Assembly: GCA_024642525.1 (NCBI GenBank)
Contig: JAHEAX010000059.1
Location: 186,001 to 250,000, forward strand
Direction of reading: 5' to 3'
Length of the DNA stretch: 64,000 bases
From: Erythrobacteraceae bacterium
GTDB lineage: Bacteria > Pseudomonadota > Alphaproteobacteria > Sphingomonadales > Sphingomonadaceae
The translations under genes and the position numbers were made by a program. The notes under the pieces are model-generated. The model was not told the origin of the DNA. It saw only the letters and a program-made list of their open reading frames with translations, and did no database searches. This document shows positions 38,023 to 47,384 of the stretch, in pieces; within the stretch, counting starts at the first letter, position 1; each line of letters opens with the position of its first letter.

Positions 38023-41000
38023 ATGGCTTTTGCTCCTTTCGTCCCCTTGCGCGTCATGTCCTCCTATTCGCTGCTTGAAGGCGCGATAGACCCCAAGGCG
38101 ATTGCCAAACTGGCGAAAGAACGCGGCTTTCCTGCCATTTCGATTTGCGACCGTAATGGCCTTTATGGGGTCGTTGCCTTTGCGTCTGCGTGTTTTGGTG
38201 AAGGCGTCCAGCCGATCATCGGCACCCTTCTTGGCATTGCCCGCGATGCAGAAGGGCGTCAGGTCGATTATCTGCCGCTGCTCGCGCAGGACGAGGCGGG
38301 GTATGACAATCTGTGCCACCTCGTCAGCAGGGCGCATCTTGACCGGCCGCTGGAATTTGAACCCCATGTCCAGCTGAGTGATCTGGAAGGTCACACCGAT
38401 GGTCTTATCGCGCTGACCGGCGCTGGCGAAGGCGCGTTGTCGCGCTTGCTCGCCGAAGGGCAGCAGACCCATGCGGATGCAATGTGCGACCGGCTGCAGG
38501 CACTTTTCCCGGGACGCCTTTATGTCGAACTCGCCCGCCGCAGCAGCGCGGTGCAGGACAACGCCGAAAAGGCGTTGATCGAACTTGCCTATGCGCGCGA
38601 TCTTCCGCTGGTTGCGACCAATCCGGCCAATTTTGCCGAACCGCATATCCACAAGGCGCATGATGCGATGCTGTGCATTGCAGGGTCCACCCATATCGAG
38701 GCGGAAGACAGGGTCCGGTCCAATCCGGAAGCCTTCGTAAAATCCGCCCCGATGATGGAAGAGCTGTTCGCCGACTTGCCCGAAGCGATCCAGAATACAC
38801 TCACGGTGGCGCAGCGCTGCGCCTTTGCGCCGCCTGACCGCAAGCCGATCCTGCCCAGCCTTGCAGGTGATCTGGAAGGCGAAGTCAGATTGCTGGCGGC
38901 TGATGCGCGTGCCGGTCTCGATGCGCGGCTTGCGCCCTATGGCGAGATGAGCGCGGAAGAGCGCAAGGTCTATGATGACCGCCTTGCCTTCGAAATCGAC
39001 GTAATCACCGGAATGGGTTTTCCGGGCTATTTCCTGATCGTTGCCGATTTCATCAAATGGGCCAAGGATAACGACATTCCGGTGGGGCCGGGCCGTGGTT
39101 CCGGCGCTGGTTCGCTGGTCGCATGGGCGCTGACGATCACCGATCTTGATCCGATCAGGCTGGGGCTGCTGTTCGAACGCTTCCTCAACCCTGAACGTGT
39201 TTCCATGCCCGACTTCGACATCGATTTCTGCGAAACACGGCGCGGCGAAGTCATCCGATACGTGCAGGCGAAATATGGCGCCGATCACGTGGCGCAGATC
39301 ATCACTTTCGGTAAGTTGAAAGCCCGCGCCGTGCTGCGCGATTGCGGCCGCATCCTGCAGATGAGCTACGGGCAGGTGGACCGGCTGTGCAAGATGGTGC
39401 CCAACCATCCCACCGATGCCTGGACATTGCCGCGCACGCTCAACGGTTCGGCCGAATTCAAGCGTGAGTATGACAATGAGCCCGAAGTAAAGCGGCTGGT
39501 TGATCTTGCGATGGACCTTGAAGGGTTCCCGCGCAATTCATCCACCCACGCCGCCGGTGTGGTGATCGGCGACCGCCCACTGGCGCAACTGGTTCCACTC
39601 TACCGCGATCCACGCTCGGATATGCCGGTGACCCAGTTTGACATGAAGCATGTCGAAAGTTCGGGACTGGTCAAATTTGACTTTCTCGGCCTCAAGACGC
39701 TTTCGGTGCTGCAGAAAGCCGTCAAGTTGCTGGAAAAGCGCGGGATTACTCTCGATCTCTCGACGCTCGCCTGGGATGATCCGTCGGTTTACAAGCTGCT
39801 CCAGTCCGGCAACACCGTGGGTGTTTTCCAGCTGGAATCGGAAGGTATGCGGCGCACGCTTGCTGCGGTGAAGCCGACCAATTTCGGTGACATTATCGCT
39901 CTCGTGTCGCTGTATCGACCTGGCCCGATGGATAATATTCCGCTGTTCGGCAAACGTAAGAACGGCGAAGCCGAAATCGCCTATCCGCACGAAAAGCTGG
40001 AAGGCATCCTGTCAGAAACTTACGGCATTTTCGTCTATCAGGAACAGGTGATGCAGGCCGCGCAGATCCTGGCCGGATATTCGCTGGGCGATGCAGATTT
40101 GCTGCGCCGCGCGATGGGCAAGAAAGTCCAGGCAGAAATGGATGCGCAGCGCCAGCGGTTTGTCGACGGGTGCAAGACAGTTTCGGGAATTGACGCGAAG
40201 CAGGCCAACGAACTGTTCGATTTGATCGACAAGTTTGCAGGTTACGGCTTCAATAAATCCCACGCTGCTGCCTATGCCTTGCTTGCCTATCAGACAGCAT
40301 GGCTGAAAACACATTACCCGCATGAATTTTACGCAGCGTCGATGTGTTTCGACATGCACCAGTCTGAAAAGCTGGCTATTTTCGTGGATGATATGCGCCG
40401 TTCCGGCCACGCGCTGGAAGGCCCGTGCATCAACCGGTCAGAGCCTGAATTCAGCGTCGAACGCACCGATGATGGATATGCAGTGCGCTATGCACTCGCC
40501 GGAATTCGCAACGTGGGCGAAAAGGCCATGGCCGCCATTGTTGCCGAACGCGAAGCGCATGGCTGGTTTGAAAACCTGCAACAATTGTTCGAGCGTATTC
40601 CGCAAGGCTCCATGAACCGCCGCCAGCTTGAAGGCCTTGCTTGCGCAGGTGCGCTGGACAAGTTGGAGCCCAACCGCGCCAGAATTTTCGAGAACGCCGA
40701 AATGCTGCTGGCGGTGGCCGATGCGGCAGAGCGCGAACGCAGCAGCGGGCAGGGCGGCTTGTTCGGCGGGGACGAGCACGAAGGCGCATCCGCGGTGCAT
40801 CTGGCCGATACGCCCGAATGGTCGCGCGCTGACCGCATGGCGAAAGAACGCGAGAATTTCGGTTTCTATTTCTCCGCCCATCCGGTGGAACAATATCGCG
40901 CTGTTGCCTCGGCCAATGGTGCGCGCAGCTATGCCAGCCTGATGGGCGGCGGCGCACCTGCCGGCGGCCGTGCGCCTGCCGTGATGGCGGCCATGGTGGA

Positions 41001-41499
41001 AGGGGTTAAGCGCGGCAAGACGCGCCGCGGCAAGGACTTCGTCAGGGCAAGTTTTTCGGATTCGTCTGGCCAGTTTGACGCGGCCTGCTTTGAAGAATCA
41101 CTGGTGGAAAGCTTCACCAGATGGGCGGCAGACGGCACCTGCATCCTGCTGAATGTCGAACTCGATTCGCCCAGCCCTGATGAACCGCCGCGGATCACCG
41201 TGCGCGGCGGCCGGCCGCTGGATGAAGTGAAGGGCGGTTCGCGGATGCTCTTGACCCTCGACATTCACAGCGTGGATGCGCTGCATGATCTCAAGATGGA
41301 ACTGATCCCCGGCGCGGATGGTCGCGGCGAAGTGTTGGCGCGCCTGCACACCGGAAACGGGGCAGAACCGCTGGTGCGCCTTGGCCGTGATTTCCAGCTG
41401 GATGGCGAGCTGGCGGAAAGGCTGGAACAGATGGAAGGCTTGTCCAACGTATCGCTTTCCACCCGCCGCGGTGCCACCCATCTGCGTCTTGTTGCCTGA
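38023..41499 (+). CDS. dnaE: DNA polymerase III alpha subunit DnaE
   Basis: Replicative polymerase of 1158 residues. The N-terminal PHP domain begins FVPLRVMSSYSLLEG, where the metal-binding HLRxH pattern of many DnaEs is replaced (P8, M12). The polymerase core has PGRGSGAGSLVAWAL, the catalytic aspartates in MPDFDIDF (about 400) and the third in KFDFLGLKTL (about 548). Fingers, thumb, HhH and OB regions follow (RPGPMDNIP, GYGFNKSHAAAYALLAYQTAWLK). It starts in an ATG well after the DUF418 gene. The antisense frames across it are shadows. Confidence 0.97.
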   Translation: MAFAPFVPLRVMSSYSLLEGAIDPKAIAKLAKERGFPAISICDRNGLYGVVAFASACFGEGVQPIIGTLLGIARDAEGRQVDYLPLLAQDEAGYDNLCHLVSRAHLDRPLEFEPHVQLSDLEGHTDGLIALTGAGEGALSRLLAEGQQTHADAMCDRLQALFPGRLYVELARRSSAVQDNAEKALIELAYARDLPLVATNPANFAEPHIHKAHDAMLCIAGSTHIEAEDRVRSNPEAFVKSAPMMEELFADLPEAIQNTLTVAQRCAFAPPDRKPILPSLAGDLEGEVRLLAADARAGLDARLAPYGEMSAEERKVYDDRLAFEIDVITGMGFPGYFLIVADFIKWAKDNDIPVGPGRGSGAGSLVAWALTITDLDPIRLGLLFERFLNPERVSMPDFDIDFCETRRGEVIRYVQAKYGADHVAQIITFGKLKARAVLRDCGRILQMSYGQVDRLCKMVPNHPTDAWTLPRTLNGSAEFKREYDNEPEVKRLVDLAMDLEGFPRNSSTHAAGVVIGDRPLAQLVPLYRDPRSDMPVTQFDMKHVESSGLVKFDFLGLKTLSVLQKAVKLLEKRGITLDLSTLAWDDPSVYKLLQSGNTVGVFQLESEGMRRTLAAVKPTNFGDIIALVSLYRPGPMDNIPLFGKRKNGEAEIAYPHEKLEGILSETYGIFVYQEQVMQAAQILAGYSLGDADLLRRAMGKKVQAEMDAQRQRFVDGCKTVSGIDAKQANELFDLIDKFAGYGFNKSHAAAYALLAYQTAWLKTHYPHEFYAASMCFDMHQSEKLAIFVDDMRRSGHALEGPCINRSEPEFSVERTDDGYAVRYALAGIRNVGEKAMAAIVAEREAHGWFENLQQLFERIPQGSMNRRQLEGLACAGALDKLEPNRARIFENAEMLLAVADAAERERSSGQGGLFGGDEHEGASAVHLADTPEWSRADRMAKERENFGFYFSAHPVEQYRAVASANGARSYASLMGGGAPAGGRAPAVMAAMVEGVKRGKTRRGKDFVRASFSDSSGQFDAACFEESLVESFTRWAADGTCILLNVELDSPSPDEPPRITVRGGRPLDEVKGGSRMLLTLDIHSVDALHDLKMELIPGADGRGEVLARLHTGNGAEPLVRLGRDFQLDGELAERLEQMEGLSNVSLSTRRGATHLRLVA

Positions 41500-41596
41500 G
41501 ATTTCCTGACGTTTTCGCATTGGTGTTCGCGCAAACATACTTGCGCGCAGGCGCCCAATCGCGAATGATGTGACAAAGAAAATCTGGGAGAATGAA

Positions 41597-43195
41597 ATGT
41601 TGGGTGCGATGCAGGACTGGGACCTCAAGGTTACCCATTTGATCGACCATGCCGCGCGCGAACATGGCACACGCGAAATCGTTACATATTGGGCGGACGG
41701 CAGTGAAACCCGCACAAACTGGGCCGGTATCCGCCGCGATGCGCTGAAGATGACGCAGGCGCTGCGTGCGGCTGGCATCGGGAAGGGCGACCGCATTGCA
41801 ACCTTGGCAATGAACCATTCGCGCCACCTTGTTACCTGGTATGGCGCAGTCGGCGTTGGCGGCATTCTGCACACCATCAACCCCCGCCTGTTTGAAGACC
41901 AGCTGGAATATATTGCCAACCACGCAGAAGACCGCGTCCTGTTGTATGATGCCGCATTCCAGCCGATCATCGACAAGATGAAGCCGCACTGGAACACGAT
42001 AGAGCATTACATCTGCTTCGACAGCGGCGACCATTCGCCCAGTTTCGAAGACTGGATTGCTGCCTATGACGACGATACCGAATGGGCCGAAGTGGACGAG
42101 CGCGATCCGTGCATGCTTTGTTACACCAGCGGCACCACCGGCAATCCCAAGGGCGTGCTGTATGAACACCGTTCAACCATGCTCCATGCCGTGCTCGGCA
42201 TCCAGCCAGCCAGTTTCGATTTTGACGCGCGCAGTGTCATGCTGCCGGTTGTGCCCATGTTCCATGCGGCAAGCTGGGGCCTGCCATGGGCCGGCGCTGC
42301 AACCGGGGTGAAATTCGTCTATTCTGCCGTAAACGAGCCAACCGTTCTGTGTGAATTGATGAAGCGCGAAGGTGTTACCCATTCTGCTGGCGTGCCGACC
42401 GTATGGCTCAGCATTTTCCAGCATTGCGATGCCACGGGTGAGCCGCTGCCAAAGCTGCAGCAGGCCATAATCGGCGGTTCTGCCGCACCGCGTTTCATGA
42501 TCGAACGGCTGATGAAGAACGGTGCGCGCGTGGCCCATGCCTGGGGCATGACGGAAACCAGCCCGATCGGCACCGTGGGCGCGCCAACGCATAATTGGGA
42601 CGAGCTGAGCTTCGACGAACAGGTCGATATCGTAACCCGCCAGGGCCAGCCGATTTTCGGCGTTGAATTGCGCACTGTGGACCTTGATGATTTCACCAGG
42701 GAATTGCCGCGTGATGGCAAGACATCGGGTGCGCTGCAAATCCGCGGGCCATGGGTCATCAAACGCTATTTCAAGGCCGAAGAAGACGCGACCACGCCGG
42801 ACGGCTGGTTCGATACTGGCGATGTCGGCGTGATCTGGCCCAATGGCACCTTGCAGCTGACCGACCGGACCAAGGATGTCATAAAGTCTGGCGGCGAATG
42901 GATCAGCTCGGTCGAGTTGGAAAATGCCGCAGTGGGCCATCCGGCAATCGCCGAAGCTGCGGCAATTGGTATGCCGCACCCCAAATGGGACGAACGGCCG
43001 GTTTTGTTCGTGGTGAAAAAGGAAGGGCAGGACGTTTCTGCCAGCGAGGTGAAGGATTATCTCAGCGATCACGTTGCCAAATGGTGGCTGCCTGATGCGG
43101 TGGAGTTCGTGGATGATATTCCACACACCGCAACAGGCAAAATCAGCAAGAAGGACCTGCGCGCCCGCTTTGCCGATTATACGCTGGAGGCCTGA
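41597..43195 (+). CDS. Medium/long-chain acyl-CoA ligase
   Basis: Activates carboxylic acids to acyl-CoA through an acyl-AMP intermediate. The 532-residue ANL-superfamily enzyme has the P-loop [17 protein letters not shown], the [11 protein letters not shown] motif, DWFDTGDV-like GWFDTGDVG, the hinge [15 protein letters not shown] and the catalytic Lys in [15 protein letters not shown] 41597 has a GGGAG ribosome site 7-8 bp upstream and gives MLGAMQDW, the usual start of this fatty acyl-CoA synthetase group. The chain length preferred is not evident. A DUF1330 gene starts 3 bp after the stop. Confidence 0.9.
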   Translation: MLGAMQDWDLKVTHLIDHAAREHGTREIVTYWADGSETRTNWAGIRRDALKMTQALRAAGIGKGDRIATLAMNHSRHLVTWYGAVGVGGILHTINPRLFEDQLEYIANHAEDRVLLYDAAFQPIIDKMKPHWNTIEHYICFDSGDHSPSFEDWIAAYDDDTEWAEVDERDPCMLCYTSGTTGNPKGVLYEHRSTMLHAVLGIQPASFDFDARSVMLPVVPMFHAASWGLPWAGAATGVKFVYSAVNEPTVLCELMKREGVTHSAGVPTVWLSIFQHCDATGEPLPKLQQAIIGGSAAPRFMIERLMKNGARVAHAWGMTETSPIGTVGAPTHNWDELSFDEQVDIVTRQGQPIFGVELRTVDLDDFTRELPRDGKTSGALQIRGPWVIKRYFKAEEDATTPDGWFDTGDVGVIWPNGTLQLTDRTKDVIKSGGEWISSVELENAAVGHPAIAEAAAIGMPHPKWDERPVLFVVKKEGQDVSASEVKDYLSDHVAKWWLPDAVEFVDDIPHTATGKISKKDLRARFADYTLEA

Positions 43196-43198
43196 CCG

Positions 43199-43627
43199 GT
43201 GAATTACATCAACCCCACGCGCGAGGCTTTTGATTTTTTCAAATCCCTGCCGCGAGACAGGCCGATCCACATGCTCAACCTGCTGCGTTATCGCGATGTG
43301 GCAGAATATCCCGATGGCCATCCCAATGCAGAAAAGGGCTGGACCGGGCAGCGTGCCTATGAAGAATATGGCAAGACGTCCGGTCCCATTTTCCAGCGGG
43401 TTGGCGGCAGCATCATCTGGCGCGGCAAGTGGGAAGCGATGGTGACAGGGCCGGATGACAAGCATTGGGAAGATGCCTTTGTTGCCCAATACCCCAATGC
43501 AGGCGCCTTTCTGGAAATGATTACCGATCCGGAGTATCAGAAAGCCGTGGTCAACCGCGGCGCGGCCGTGCTCGACAGCAGGTTGATCCGCTTTGCACCG
43601 GGCGTTGCCGGGGACGGGTTTGGGTGA
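43199..43627 (+). CDS. DUF1330-family protein
   Basis: A 142-residue ferredoxin-like (dimeric alpha-beta barrel) protein. PIHMLNLLRYRDVAEY, AYEEYGKTSGPIF and DPEYQKAVVNRGAAVLDSRLIRFAP are standard for DUF1330. No enzymatic activity is established for the family. It starts with GTG only 3 bp after the acyl-CoA ligase stop, and its own stop overlaps the GNAT start (GTGA), so the three genes are one coupled unit. A role linked to the ligase's acyl substrate is possible but inferred. Confidence 0.8.
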   Translation: MNYINPTREAFDFFKSLPRDRPIHMLNLLRYRDVAEYPDGHPNAEKGWTGQRAYEEYGKTSGPIFQRVGGSIIWRGKWEAMVTGPDDKHWEDAFVAQYPNAGAFLEMITDPEYQKAVVNRGAAVLDSRLIRFAPGVAGDGFG

Positions 43628-44133
43628 CAGGCGGGCAGACTATCAGGCCTGCTTCCAGTGCAGATATCCCTGCCATTGCGGCAATTTACGCCCATCATGT
43701 TGAACATGGCACGGCGACATTCGATACAGAAGCCCCGGATGAGGCAGTCTGGCAGGACAAGCACCGATCCATCACCGCGCGGGGCTGGCCTTTTCTTGTT
43801 TGCGAAAGAGACGGTGAAACGGTTGGCTATGCTTATGTCACGCAGTTTCGCGACCGGGCGGCCTATTCCATCACCTGCGAGAACAGTATCTATGTCGCTG
43901 CATCCGATGTGGGGCAGGGTGTTGGCACCACCTTGTTGACAGCCCTGCTGGCCGCTGCCCGCGATGCCGGTTTTGAACAGGTCATCGCGGTGATTGGCGG
44001 GGGCGAACCTTCATCAGTGGCGCTGCACCAGAAATGCGGTTTTGCCCGTGCGGGGCGGATGCGGAATGTCGGGCGAAAATTCGGCAGGAAACTCGACACT
44101 GTCTATATGCAGCACGATTTACTGGCAGGTTAG
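43624..44133 (+). CDS. GNAT N-acetyltransferase (phosphinothricin acetyltransferase-like)
   Basis: A 169-residue GNAT enzyme with the pattern of the phosphinothricin/methionine sulfoximine N-acetyltransferase subgroup: IRPASSADIPAIAAIYAHHVEHGTATFDTEAPD, YVTQFRDRAAYSITCENSIYV, and the acetyl-CoA loop VGQGVGTTL. It likely acetylates an amino acid or analogue. Start is GTG 43624 with a 4-bp GTGA overlap to the DUF1330 gene; no ATG is available in a better place. The 3' end overlaps by 4 bp the stop of the convergent radical SAM remnant. Confidence 0.85.
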   Translation: MTGGQTIRPASSADIPAIAAIYAHHVEHGTATFDTEAPDEAVWQDKHRSITARGWPFLVCERDGETVGYAYVTQFRDRAAYSITCENSIYVAASDVGQGVGTTLLTALLAAARDAGFEQVIAVIGGGEPSSVALHQKCGFARAGRMRNVGRKFGRKLDTVYMQHDLLAG

Positions 44134-44414
44134 ATCAGTTGCATCTGGCCGCTAAGGTCCGGCCTTTGGAATTGCGAACAATCAAGTTCGAACCCGGCCT
44201 TGCCAATGCCGGCCCGTTTACATGCAAGCCTGAACCGCGCCCGGAATAGATCCGCCCAGACACCGCCCGGCTTCATGCGGGTGAAGAAATCGGGATCATT
44301 GTCGCGGCCGTTGCGGATTTGCCGGACGATGCTCATCACCTTGTCGCCGCGTTCAGGGTAATGAACAGACAGCCACTCGCGAAACACCGGGGCGACTTCA
44401 TGCGGCAGGCGCAG
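44130..44414 (-). pseudogene. C-terminal remnant of a PA0069-family radical SAM protein
   Basis: The minus strand from 44414 to 44130 encodes about 94 codons. They match the C-terminal end of the PA0069-family radical SAM proteins: LRLPHEVAPVFREWL, HYPERGDKVMSIVRQIRNGRD, then LDCSQFQRPD and a normal stop. The matching frame is cut by a TGA at 44417-44415, exactly where family similarity ends. The N-terminal part, including the radical SAM CxxxCxxC core, is absent, so this cannot be a working enzyme. The first potential start inside it is GTG 44387. The remnant lies in the position and orientation of the next gene of the moaB operon. The family call is from memory of the C-terminal pattern. 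Confidence 0.7.
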
Positions 44415-45078
44415 TCATTACCCCTGCCGAATCAAATGAGATAGCGTGTTGGGTTTGTGGCTCACCATGCAGCGTCATTGAAACAAAACTGGAACATAGG
44501 TTACTGTGATGAGTACAAAACTATTTTCGAAAGCATGAATAATTAAGCAGTTATCGGATTGTCGTACCTATGGGGCACTTGGTCCCAAGCAAGGTGCAAA
44601 ATCAAAAACATTTACCCTCTTTATCCACGCCGAATCATAAACTCTTGCCTTCGCTTTCAGGCCTCCCACAGATATAAGAGATACAGGCAACGCGATTGGA
44701 CACCAAATCCAGTTGCGGGGGAATGGAAAGCCCGCTGTCCTAAGAAACCTACGGCCCCTTCCATAAGGGCTGTAGCGCGGCTTCGACGCCGTCCACGGCT
44801 TTCCATTCCTCAGCCAATATACCTGTTTGAATTTGGCGTTCAAGGTCGCTGTCGACAGGTTATTTCAGCTTCTGCCCCTCGTATAGGGACAATCATCCTA
44901 TCCAGAAAGCCGTACAGTTCTCCTTTGGTGAGTACTGCCCGAAATTCTTTCGCCAACTTGCTTCCGGTGAAGTACGTGGTCAAGAGGTCTGAGGGGGCGC
45001 ATCCTTTCCCGTTAAGCTCCTCGGCTGCTATCTTAGGGCGGAGGGTGCTTCACACAGCTACGGTGACAGGAGTACACG
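44415..45078. other. Gene-poor low-G+C insert between the radical SAM remnant and moaB
   Basis: About 660 bp without a convincing intact gene. By hand count 44461-44640 is about 40% G+C and 44821-44880 is 50%, against roughly 60% or more around it. It replaces the missing N-terminal part of the radical SAM gene. I see no terminal inverted repeats, target duplications, integrase or tRNA. A plus-strand frame of 237 codons (44559-45272) runs on into antisense moaB and is not believable. A broken minus-strand frame is listed separately. Confidence 0.7.
44752..45049 (-). pseudogene. Candidate frameshifted ORF inside the low-G+C insert
   Basis: On the minus strand, an open frame from 45049 to 44843 (69 codons, no ATG near its start) reads like protein: ELNGKGCAPSDLLTTYF, SKLAKEFRAVLTKGELYG, FLDRMIVPIRGAEAE, then TGA. 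The next frame continues in a protein-like way from about 44853 to 44752: VDSDLERQIQTGILAEEW, KAVDGVEAALQPLWKGP, then TAG. Joining them by a single +1 shift gives about 98 codons. I do not recognise the family. It may be a decayed fragment of a transferred gene or chance. Confidence 0.3.
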
Positions 45079-45606
45079 TCAGGCTTCGCGCAAGCGTGGC
45101 ATCAGTTCGACAAAATTGCAGGGGCGGTTGCGGCTATCCAGCTGTTCCGCAAGGATACCGTCCCAGCCATCCTTCACTGCGCCGTTCGAACCGGGAAGGG
45201 CGAAGATATAGGTCCCGCGCGCAACCACGGCGCAGGCGCGTGACTGGACAGTGCTGGTGCCAATGGTGTTGAAGCTGAGCCAGCGGAACAATTCGCCAAA
45301 GCCGGGTATATCCTTGTCCTTCACCCGGTCCAGCGCTTCCGGCGTCACATCGCGCCCGGTCAGCCCGGTGCCGCCGGTGGAAACAATGGCATCGATGGAC
45401 GCGTCGTTGATCCAGGCATCCAGCTGGCTTGCAATAATCGCTGCATCATCCTGCAAGATAGTGCGGGCGGCCAGATTATGGCCTGCCCTGGCAATCCGGT
45501 CTGCGAGAATATCGCCCGATGTATCATCTGCCGCCGTGCGCGTATCCGACACGGTCAGCACGGCAATGTTGATCGGCTTGAAACTGCGGGACTGGTCCAC
45601 CGCCAT
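45079..45606 (-). CDS. moaB: Molybdenum cofactor biosynthesis protein MoaB
   Basis: MoaB/Mog-family protein of 175 residues, involved in adenylylation of molybdopterin in molybdenum cofactor synthesis. It has INIAVLTVSDTRTAADDTSG, the MPT-binding STGGTGLTGRDVTPEAL loop (about 96-112) and FALPGSNGAVKDGWD near the C-terminus. Its ATG shares one base with the lytic transglycosylase stop (TGATG). The region immediately downstream on the same strand is the low-G+C insert. Confidence 0.93.
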   Translation of the reverse strand: MAVDQSRSFKPINIAVLTVSDTRTAADDTSGDILADRIARAGHNLAARTILQDDAAIIASQLDAWINDASIDAIVSTGGTGLTGRDVTPEALDRVKDKDIPGFGELFRWLSFNTIGTSTVQSRACAVVARGTYIFALPGSNGAVKDGWDGILAEQLDSRNRPCNFVELMPRLREA

Positions 45607-47384
45607 CAGTTGCGCGAACCCAGGCGGACACCGGCGCTGCCCGAAAGGCCGGGGAAGGTCGGCCAGAGGCCCTGTGCGAGTGCAACGCGGCTTTCCGATG
45701 CGCCGCCAGCCTGGCGTTCATACATCCAGTAATTGCGCATCACGATGGACACATAACCGCGCGTTTCCCAGTAGGGGATGGATTCCATGTAGAGCAGGGG
45801 GTCGCCCTGATCGCGAATTTCGCTGTTCCAGCGCGTCACGGGGGTAAGGCCGGCGTTATAGGCGGCCATGATCTTGGGCAGCAGCCCGCCGGTTGCGCGG
45901 CTGTCACGCAGCGATTCAAGATTGCGCTGACCGAAGGCGAGATTGACCGACGGATCTGCCAGATTGGCATAGCTCGCATTCATGTTGAGCGACGGTGCAT
46001 GTTCGCGCGCGGCAATCGGCATGATCTGCATCAGGCCTTTGGCACCTGCGGGGCTGACCACGGCTGTGCGGAAATTGGATTCCTGCAAAGCATGAGCATA
46101 GGCCAGCGCCGGATCGACTTTCCAGCCGGTGGTTGGCTGCCATTTTGGCGCTGGATAACGCAGGGCAGGTTCAGCACGGGCACCGCGCGGCGCATTATGC
46201 GCCATCCACAATTGGGTGGATGGCAGGCCCAGTTCACGCGCCAGCCGTGACAATTCGTCATACTGGTCAGGATCGCCGATGGACGCCTGGTGGCGCAGAA
46301 CTTCGTCAGCAAGACTGTCCTGACCGATTTCTGCCAGCGCCACGGCTGTGCGGACATTTTCCACACCGCGAACGCGCTGCCAGTCTGTCATGGTGAAGTC
46401 AGGCGTTTCGTATGCGCGTGGCAGGTCCTTGTTCAGCTGCTCTGCGGCCAGCATTCCGTATAAGGTTTCATCAAGCCGCGCTGCGCCGCGCAGCAACTCC
46501 GATGCCCTTTCCGGCTGGCGGCAGCGCACATGGGCGCGCGATGCCCAGTAATAGCCTGCAGCGGTCAGTTCCACATTGGTGGAACCGCGGGCAGTACGTC
46601 CAAACGCATCCGCTGCTGTTTCACAATCACCCATGCGCCATGCGGCAAGCCCGGCCACCCAGTCGCCTTCGGCAACCCACGGGCCGGACCCTTGCTTGAC
46701 CGTTTGGGCAACGGCCAGTGCGGCAGGGTCGTTGTTTTCAATGTAATAGCTGAAGGCAACGCGCTGGCGCCATTCGGCCCGCGCGGCGGAAGAAAGGCCC
46801 GCATCGATCCCGTCTAGCAGCAGGCGTGCACCATCGGGATCGTCATTCTTGATATGTTCGAGAATGGCGGATTTGACCTGTTCGGGCATCGTGCCATCAG
46901 ATGTTTCGCGCGGCCTGATCCGCTTGGATGCATAGGGCTGCGGGATGAAGCTCTGTTCACGTGGCAGTGGCGGCGCATATTCCAGCCCTCGCTTGAGGCC
47001 GAGGTTGATAAGCTGCGACGCCTGCGGCAATTCGCGGCCTTGTGCCAGCCATGCGTTGATGGCGGGCAATTCTACCCGTGGGCTGTTGGCGTGGAGGTAA
47101 TATTCCGCCTTCGCCATCTGGTGCAGCGGCCCCTCGGCGCGCTCTGCCAGCATCAGGTCCACGCGCGACCAGTCTTCCTTGTCGATTGCGCTGAATAACG
47201 ATGCATAATAATCGCGGTCAGCGCGGCTCAGCAATTCCGGCACGGAACTGTTATGCGCACGGGCGCTGAAATATTCCGCCGAACTGCTGTTGGCCAGAAC
47301 AGGGGTCGCGGCAGCAAGCGCGCCAATTGCGCAGATAAGCCCCGCGCCTGTCTTCATGCCGATTGTATATTTCACGTCAGCCAT
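45606..47384 (-). CDS. Soluble lytic murein transglycosylase
   Basis: A 592-residue periplasmic Slt70-type enzyme that cleaves peptidoglycan glycan strands. A signal peptide (GLICAIGALAAATPVLA) precedes a long alpha-helical superhelix (about 40-420). The C-terminal SLT domain has the catalytic Glu in HALQESNFRT, SPAGAKGLMQIMP, and AAYNAGLTPVTRW. Start choice is between ATG 47384, which overlaps the UDG-like gene by 8 bp, and ATG 47357, which gives a more classical leader (583 residues). The open frame continues to 47717 but without a leader. Confidence 0.9.
   Translation of the reverse strand: MADVKYTIGMKTGAGLICAIGALAAATPVLANSSSAEYFSARAHNSSVPELLSRADRDYYASLFSAIDKEDWSRVDLMLAERAEGPLHQMAKAEYYLHANSPRVELPAINAWLAQGRELPQASQLINLGLKRGLEYAPPLPREQSFIPQPYASKRIRPRETSDGTMPEQVKSAILEHIKNDDPDGARLLLDGIDAGLSSAARAEWRQRVAFSYYIENNDPAALAVAQTVKQGSGPWVAEGDWVAGLAAWRMGDCETAADAFGRTARGSTNVELTAAGYYWASRAHVRCRQPERASELLRGAARLDETLYGMLAAEQLNKDLPRAYETPDFTMTDWQRVRGVENVRTAVALAEIGQDSLADEVLRHQASIGDPDQYDELSRLARELGLPSTQLWMAHNAPRGARAEPALRYPAPKWQPTTGWKVDPALAYAHALQESNFRTAVVSPAGAKGLMQIMPIAAREHAPSLNMNASYANLADPSVNLAFGQRNLESLRDSRATGGLLPKIMAAYNAGLTPVTRWNSEIRDQGDPLLYMESIPYWETRGYVSIVMRNYWMYERQAGGASESRVALAQGLWPTFPGLSGSAGVRLGSRN

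Noticed and set aside
37885-39408. 507-codon minus-strand frame across the start of dnaE
   Set aside because: Shadow of dnaE; no ribosome site or recognisable domain.
44559-45272. 237-codon plus-strand ORF over the low-G+C insert
   Set aside because: It runs about 190 bp into antisense moaB, has no family motif, and the minus-strand reading of the same DNA looks more protein-like.
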